Below are positions 5,806 to 8,849 of a DNA stretch of 8,849 nt, in pieces. Every line of letters starts with the position of its first letter. The first letter of the stretch is position 1. Made by a program: the position numbers and the translations under genes. The stretch spans positions 1-8,849 of the forward strand of contig CANCFZ010000095.1 in the NCBI GenBank assembly GCA_947377425.1, given 5' to 3'. This DNA is from Flavobacteriaceae bacterium. GTDB taxonomy: Bacteria > Bacteroidota > Bacteroidia > Flavobacteriales > Flavobacteriaceae. The notes under the pieces were generated by a model. That model was not told the DNA's origin and did no database searches. It saw nothing but the letters and a program-made list of their open reading frames with translations.

Positions 5806-6030
5806 ATGAAAAACCCTTCTGTATTAATTGTGATTTATTTTCTAGCATTAGGATTGTCTTTTTTTGGATTTATAATTGATTCTAAAAATGGTAATATAGA
5901 AAATCAAGGTTTAAATGTACTATTGCTTTCTTTATTGGTTTTCGGATTATTAACAGGTTTAGTGTTTTTATTGTATTCATTATTTGTTTTTTTTAAAACA
6001 CTAATCGAGAAGCAACAATTAGTAAATTAA
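5806..6030 (+). CDS. Small two-helix membrane protein, unknown function
   Basis: The 74-residue product is strongly hydrophobic, with two predicted transmembrane segments at about 5-24 and 37-65. A polar connection SKNGNIENQG (26-35) separates them, and the tail FKTLIEKQQLVN is charged. I do not recognise the family. The reading frame is open from an upstream GTG at 5800, but ATG at 5806 is preferred: it is the only ATG near the start, follows an A-rich stretch, and gives a normal MKN start. It lies 41 bp after the YkgJ-type gene on the same strand. Its last 12 bases overlap the end of the convergent NamZ-family gene, including both stop codons. Confidence 0.7.
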   Translation: MKNPSVLIVIYFLALGLSFFGFIIDSKNGNIENQGLNVLLLSLLVFGLLTGLVFLLYSLFVFFKTLIEKQQLVN

Positions 6031-7293
6031 ATACTTCTGCCTCATTTCTTTAAACTCTTTCAATCCTTTCTCCCAAGATTTTCTAATTTCTATTTCAGAA
6101 ATTCCATTTTCTATTTGTTTTTGTAGTTCTCTGGTACCAGCCAATTTCGTAAAAAAATCAGTAAAGAATTTTGATTTATCTGAAGTTGAATTATAAGCTT
6201 TGATAAGCCATTTTAATTCCAATTTATCAATTTTTGATATTGAAGTCAAATTTTCGCCATAACAAATCTGGTCTCTATAAACAGGTTCTTTAGCTCCAAA
6301 ATTAGGAATTGGTGTAAAACTAAAATCACTTTTTGGCAAAAACGGAGAGCCATAAATTTGAAATTGCATTTCGGTTCCACGACCCACACTTACGTTAGTT
6401 CCCTCAAACAAACACAAACTCGGGTATAAATTTACTGCTTGATCATTCGGTAAATTTGGAGAAGGTTTAACAGGTAAACTATAAGTCATTTCACGTTTGT
6501 AATGCAAACAAGGAATAACAGTCAGATTACATTGAATACCATCTTTTAACCATTTTTCTCCATTAATCATCTTGGCATATTCGCCAATTGTCATTCCGTG
6601 AAGTAATGGAATTTGGTGCATACCAACAAAAGTCGTGAATTCTTTTTCCAAAACTGGACCATCAACAATTCCACCATTCGGGTTTGGTCGGTCTAAAACA
6701 ATCAATGGTATATGATTTTCTGCACACGCTTCCATGATATAATGTAATGTCGAAATATACGTGTAAAATCGAGCACCAACATCTTGTAAATCAAAAACCA
6801 TGACGTCTATTCCAGCTAACTGTTCAGGTTTTGGTTTTTTGTTATTTCCATAAAGTGAAATTATTGGCAAACCTGTTTTAGTGTCTTTTCCATCAACTAC
6901 ATGTTCGCCTGCATCTGCTGTTCCTCTAAAACCATGTTCTGGAGCGAATATTTTTTGAATGTTGATTTTTCTTTTTAAAAGAACATCAACAATTGAATGT
7001 GACTCATATATTCCTCTCCACTCACCAGATGGCTTACCATCGTTATCATAACGTGTTCCGTGATCAGTAAAAAAAACTACACCAGTTTGATTAGTTACAA
7101 TCCCAATTTTTTTATGTTCTAACATAGGCAAATAGAATTCATAACGTTCAGCACCGGTTATAATGTTTTCTAGATTAGGTGTTTTTAATTGTATCGGTTC
7201 TTCTGATGAAACTGTTTTTTTTGAAATTCCACAAGATGCAGAAACAAACAAAAAGAGGATAAAAATCAAACAACTATTAAGTAAATATTTCAT
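6019..7293 (-). CDS. namZ: NamZ/DUF1343-family lipoprotein, predicted exo-beta-N-acetylmuramidase
   Basis: Family members remove terminal N-acetylmuramic acid from peptidoglycan fragments (CAZy GH171; characterised in Bacillus and Tannerella). The 424-residue product starts with a lipoprotein signal: MKY, a hydrophobic core, and C21 in VSASCG. No acidic surface-export tag follows the cysteine, so a periplasm-facing lipoprotein is likely. Conserved blocks are TNQTGVV (67-73), APEHGFRG (117-124, with a glutamate likely important for catalysis), DLQDVGARFYTYIS (168-181), DRPNPNGG (201-208), KPSPNLPN (276-283) and EGTNVSVGRGT (297-307). Residues about 74-96 look like an insert between the first strand and helix. 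The frame stays open to 7581, but the extra 96 residues oppose a real gene and would bury the signal peptide. The gene is divergent from the ABC permease. Confidence 0.9.
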   Translation of the reverse strand: MKYLLNSCLIFILFLFVSASCGISKKTVSSEEPIQLKTPNLENIITGAERYEFYLPMLEHKKIGIVTNQTGVVFFTDHGTRYDNDGKPSGEWRGIYESHSIVDVLLKRKINIQKIFAPEHGFRGTADAGEHVVDGKDTKTGLPIISLYGNNKKPKPEQLAGIDVMVFDLQDVGARFYTYISTLHYIMEACAENHIPLIVLDRPNPNGGIVDGPVLEKEFTTFVGMHQIPLLHGMTIGEYAKMINGEKWLKDGIQCNLTVIPCLHYKREMTYSLPVKPSPNLPNDQAVNLYPSLCLFEGTNVSVGRGTEMQFQIYGSPFLPKSDFSFTPIPNFGAKEPVYRDQICYGENLTSISKIDKLELKWLIKAYNSTSDKSKFFTDFFTKLAGTRELQKQIENGISEIEIRKSWEKGLKEFKEMRQKYLIY

Positions 7294-7338
7294 AAAACTA
7301 TTTTTAATTTGTGAAAATCTCTGGCGAAAAACTTTATG

Positions 7339-7346
7339 TATCTTTG
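7339..7346 (+). promoter_or_regulatory. -7 box of the ABC permease gene
   Basis: TATCTTTG followed by TTGC matches TAnnTTTG and lies 23 bp before the TTG start at 7370. No TTG at 19-nt spacing is present upstream. The minus-strand namZ-type gene starts at 7293, so both promoters share a 76-bp region. No clear -7 box for the minus direction is visible. Confidence 0.6.
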
Positions 7347-7369
7347 TTGCAATTTCAAAAACTAAATAG

Positions 7370-8605
7370 TTGAACCTAGAACATTTTATAGCTAAACGCC
7401 TCATTACTGCTAAAGACCATAAAAGTAGTATATCTGCACCAATTATAAAAATTGCAATCATAGCAATCGCATTAGGCGTTATAATGATGATGGTCTCTAT
7501 TGCAACAGGTATAGGTTTACAACAAAAAATACGCCAAAAAGTTTCAGCCTTCAATGGACATATAATAATATCCAATTTCAACGGAAATGAATCAGACGTC
7601 AGTACAGAACCAGTTTCAATTCATCAAAAATTCTATCCAAAATTCAAAAACATTGAAGGAATAAACCACATCCAAGCAGTAGCAACAAAGGCTGGAATGA
7701 TTAGAACTGAATCGGCTTTTGAAGGTGTTGTATTCAAAGGCGTAGGTAAAGATTACAATTGGTACAATCTAACAGAATATTTAATTCAAGGAAAAATCCC
7801 AAACGTAAAATCAGAATTAAATAGCGAAATATTAATTTCACAATACTTAGCCAATAGGCTCAATTTAAAACTTCATGATAGTTTCAATACTTTCTTCATG
7901 AAAGAAGGAGAAAACAAATTACCCAACAGCAGAAGATTCAAAATTGTTGGAATTTATAACTCAGGATTACAAGAATTCGATTCTGCATACATAATAGGGG
8001 ACATTCGCCATATTCAAAAAATGAATAAATGGAAACAGGATCAAGTTGGTTCTTTTGAAGTTTTTGTAGATGATTTTACCAAAATCGAAGCAAAAGGTCA
8101 GGAAGTTTACAACGAAACATCCTCTTTACTAAATTCACAAACAATAGTTGAAAAATTCAGTTACATTTTCGATTGGCTTAAACTTTTTGATACAAACATT
8201 ATAATCATTCTTATTATTATGATAGTAGTTTCAACAATCAATATGGTTGTTGCACTTTTAGTTCTAATATTAGAAAGAACTCAAATGATAGGAATTCTAA
8301 AATCAATGGGCGCAAATAATTGGTCAATTCGAAAAATTTTCCTCTACAATGCGTTTTATCTAATTGTTCGAGGACTGTTCTGGGGAAATCTAATCGGAAT
8401 CGGAATGCTTTTAATTCAAAAACAATTCGGAATAATCAAACTAAATCCAGAAAGCTATTACGTTAATGTGGCTCCAGTAGATATCAATTTAGGATATATT
8501 CTTCTACTTAATATAGGTACGGTTGCAATTTGTTTACTCGTATTATTGATACCGTCATATATAATTACCAAAATTTCACCAGCAAAAACAATTCGTTTTG
8601 ATTAA
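7370..8605 (+). CDS. ABC transporter permease, LolC/LolE (FtsX/MacB) type
   Basis: The 411-residue inner-membrane protein has the four-helix layout of the LolC/E-FtsX superfamily: TM1 about 24-49, a periplasmic MacB-like domain about 50-270, then TM2 276-300, TM3 326-350 and TM4 374-397. The cytoplasmic loop ERTQMIGILKSMGA (302-315) is the conserved coupling segment that meets the ATPase. Family members extract lipoproteins from the inner membrane for transfer to the outer membrane, or move other substrates. The ATPase (LolD) is not adjacent. The start is TTG: an in-frame TAG at 7367-7369 touches it, and the next ATG codons (ATGATGATG) lie inside TM1. A leading MNLEHFIAKRL is typical of flavobacterial members. 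Confidence 0.9.
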   Translation: MNLEHFIAKRLITAKDHKSSISAPIIKIAIIAIALGVIMMMVSIATGIGLQQKIRQKVSAFNGHIIISNFNGNESDVSTEPVSIHQKFYPKFKNIEGINHIQAVATKAGMIRTESAFEGVVFKGVGKDYNWYNLTEYLIQGKIPNVKSELNSEILISQYLANRLNLKLHDSFNTFFMKEGENKLPNSRRFKIVGIYNSGLQEFDSAYIIGDIRHIQKMNKWKQDQVGSFEVFVDDFTKIEAKGQEVYNETSSLLNSQTIVEKFSYIFDWLKLFDTNIIIILIIMIVVSTINMVVALLVLILERTQMIGILKSMGANNWSIRKIFLYNAFYLIVRGLFWGNLIGIGMLLIQKQFGIIKLNPESYYVNVAPVDINLGYILLLNIGTVAICLLVLLIPSYIITKISPAKTIRFD

Positions 8606-8610
8606 TTAGC

Positions 8611-8701
8611 AGCGAAAGTTCCTGTCATTTTTGCAAACCCTATTCCCGCTTTCCTTCCAAAACTTTGCAAAAGGCAAAGGTTTTTCCCTCCAATCGGGGC
8701 T
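8611..8701. repeat. Dispersed structured repeat, copy B
   Basis: This is the second copy of the block at 2661-2754, in the same orientation. The outer stem is CCCG (8645-8648) with CGGG (8695-8698). The inner stem is AAAA-C-TTTGC (8659-8668) with GCAAA-G-(G)-TTTT (8674-8684), with loop AAAAG and one bulged G in the same place as in copy A. The unpaired arms are again 10 nt on each side. It begins 5 bases after the permease stop codon and could also serve as the 3' end of that transcript, although the hairpin is followed by TCCCT rather than a T-tract. Confidence 0.75.
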
Positions 8702-8830
8702 GTCCGGTAAATGTCTTTCATAAATTCATTTTTTCAAAAGCAATAATTGTTAAATTAAAAAAACTTTCATTAACAACCTTCACAAATTCAGTGCATTAAA
8801 AAATAGTTTAGAAAAAGGGTTGTAAAAGAT

Positions 8831-8849
8831 TTGCGAGAGTGGAAAAAAG
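8831..8849 (+). promoter_or_regulatory. Left part of a probable stable-RNA promoter, cut by the window end
   Basis: TTGCGAGAGT (8831-8840) is identical to the -33 box plus spacer start of the tRNA-fMet promoter in this window. It is preceded by A-rich tracts that could act as an UP element. If the 19-nt spacing holds, a TAnnTTTG box should begin at about window position 8853, just beyond the edge, with an rRNA or tRNA gene after it. No gene is seen between the permease and this site; the rest of that spacer is AT-rich and without clear features apart from copy B of the repeat. Confidence 0.4.

Noticed and set aside
7163..7369. Plus-strand reading frame of 68 codons before the ABC permease
   Set aside because: It is antisense to the signal peptide and N-terminus of the NamZ-family gene, and it ends exactly at the TAG before the permease TTG. 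There is no recognisable product.
7294..7581. A 96-residue upstream extension of the NamZ-family reading frame on the minus strand
   Set aside because: It is antisense to the first 70 codons of the ABC permease and would place the lipoprotein signal peptide in the middle of the protein. The ATG at 7293 gives a proper signal sequence.

Overview
The window reads as an ordinary chromosomal segment of a flavobacterium (Bacteroidota, Flavobacterium-like). The reasons are an AT-rich composition, A-rich leaders without Shine-Dalgarno sequences, several Bacteroidota-type promoters (a -7 box TAnnTTTG, in two cases exactly 19 nt after a TTG), and gene families typical of that group. This assignment is inference from sequence style; no database search was possible.

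Left part (1-2650): an initiator tRNA-fMet on the minus strand with its own promoter and terminator. Divergent from it lie era and der (engA), two ribosome-assembly GTPases, each with its own -7 box. der ends at a strong intrinsic terminator. The next 256-bp spacer holds copy A of a structured dispersed repeat and a short degenerate 8-bp tandem repeat.

Middle (2862-5764): queE (radical-SAM step of queuosine precursor synthesis), followed 10 nt later by a secreted stand-alone TonB C-terminal-domain protein. A secreted DUF2059 protein follows with a well-formed promoter and terminator. A convergent class I methyltransferase shares that terminator region. It is divergent from a YkgJ-type cysteine-cluster protein.

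Right part (5806-8849): a small two-helix membrane protein whose end overlaps the end of a convergent lipoprotein of the NamZ/DUF1343 family (peptidoglycan exo-muramidase). Divergent from that is a LolC/LolE/FtsX-type ABC permease starting with TTG. Immediately after its stop lies copy B of the dispersed repeat. The window closes inside what looks like the promoter of another stable RNA gene or operon.

There is no mobile element, CRISPR array, defence cassette or biosynthetic cluster. The genes are mostly housekeeping or envelope functions in short transcription units. The most notable non-coding signal is the repeat pair: the two copies share a two-stem architecture with compensatory base changes in both stems, equal 10-nt internal-loop arms and a conserved single-G bulge. 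This implies selection on a folded nucleic acid. I see no evidence for a new multi-gene system.
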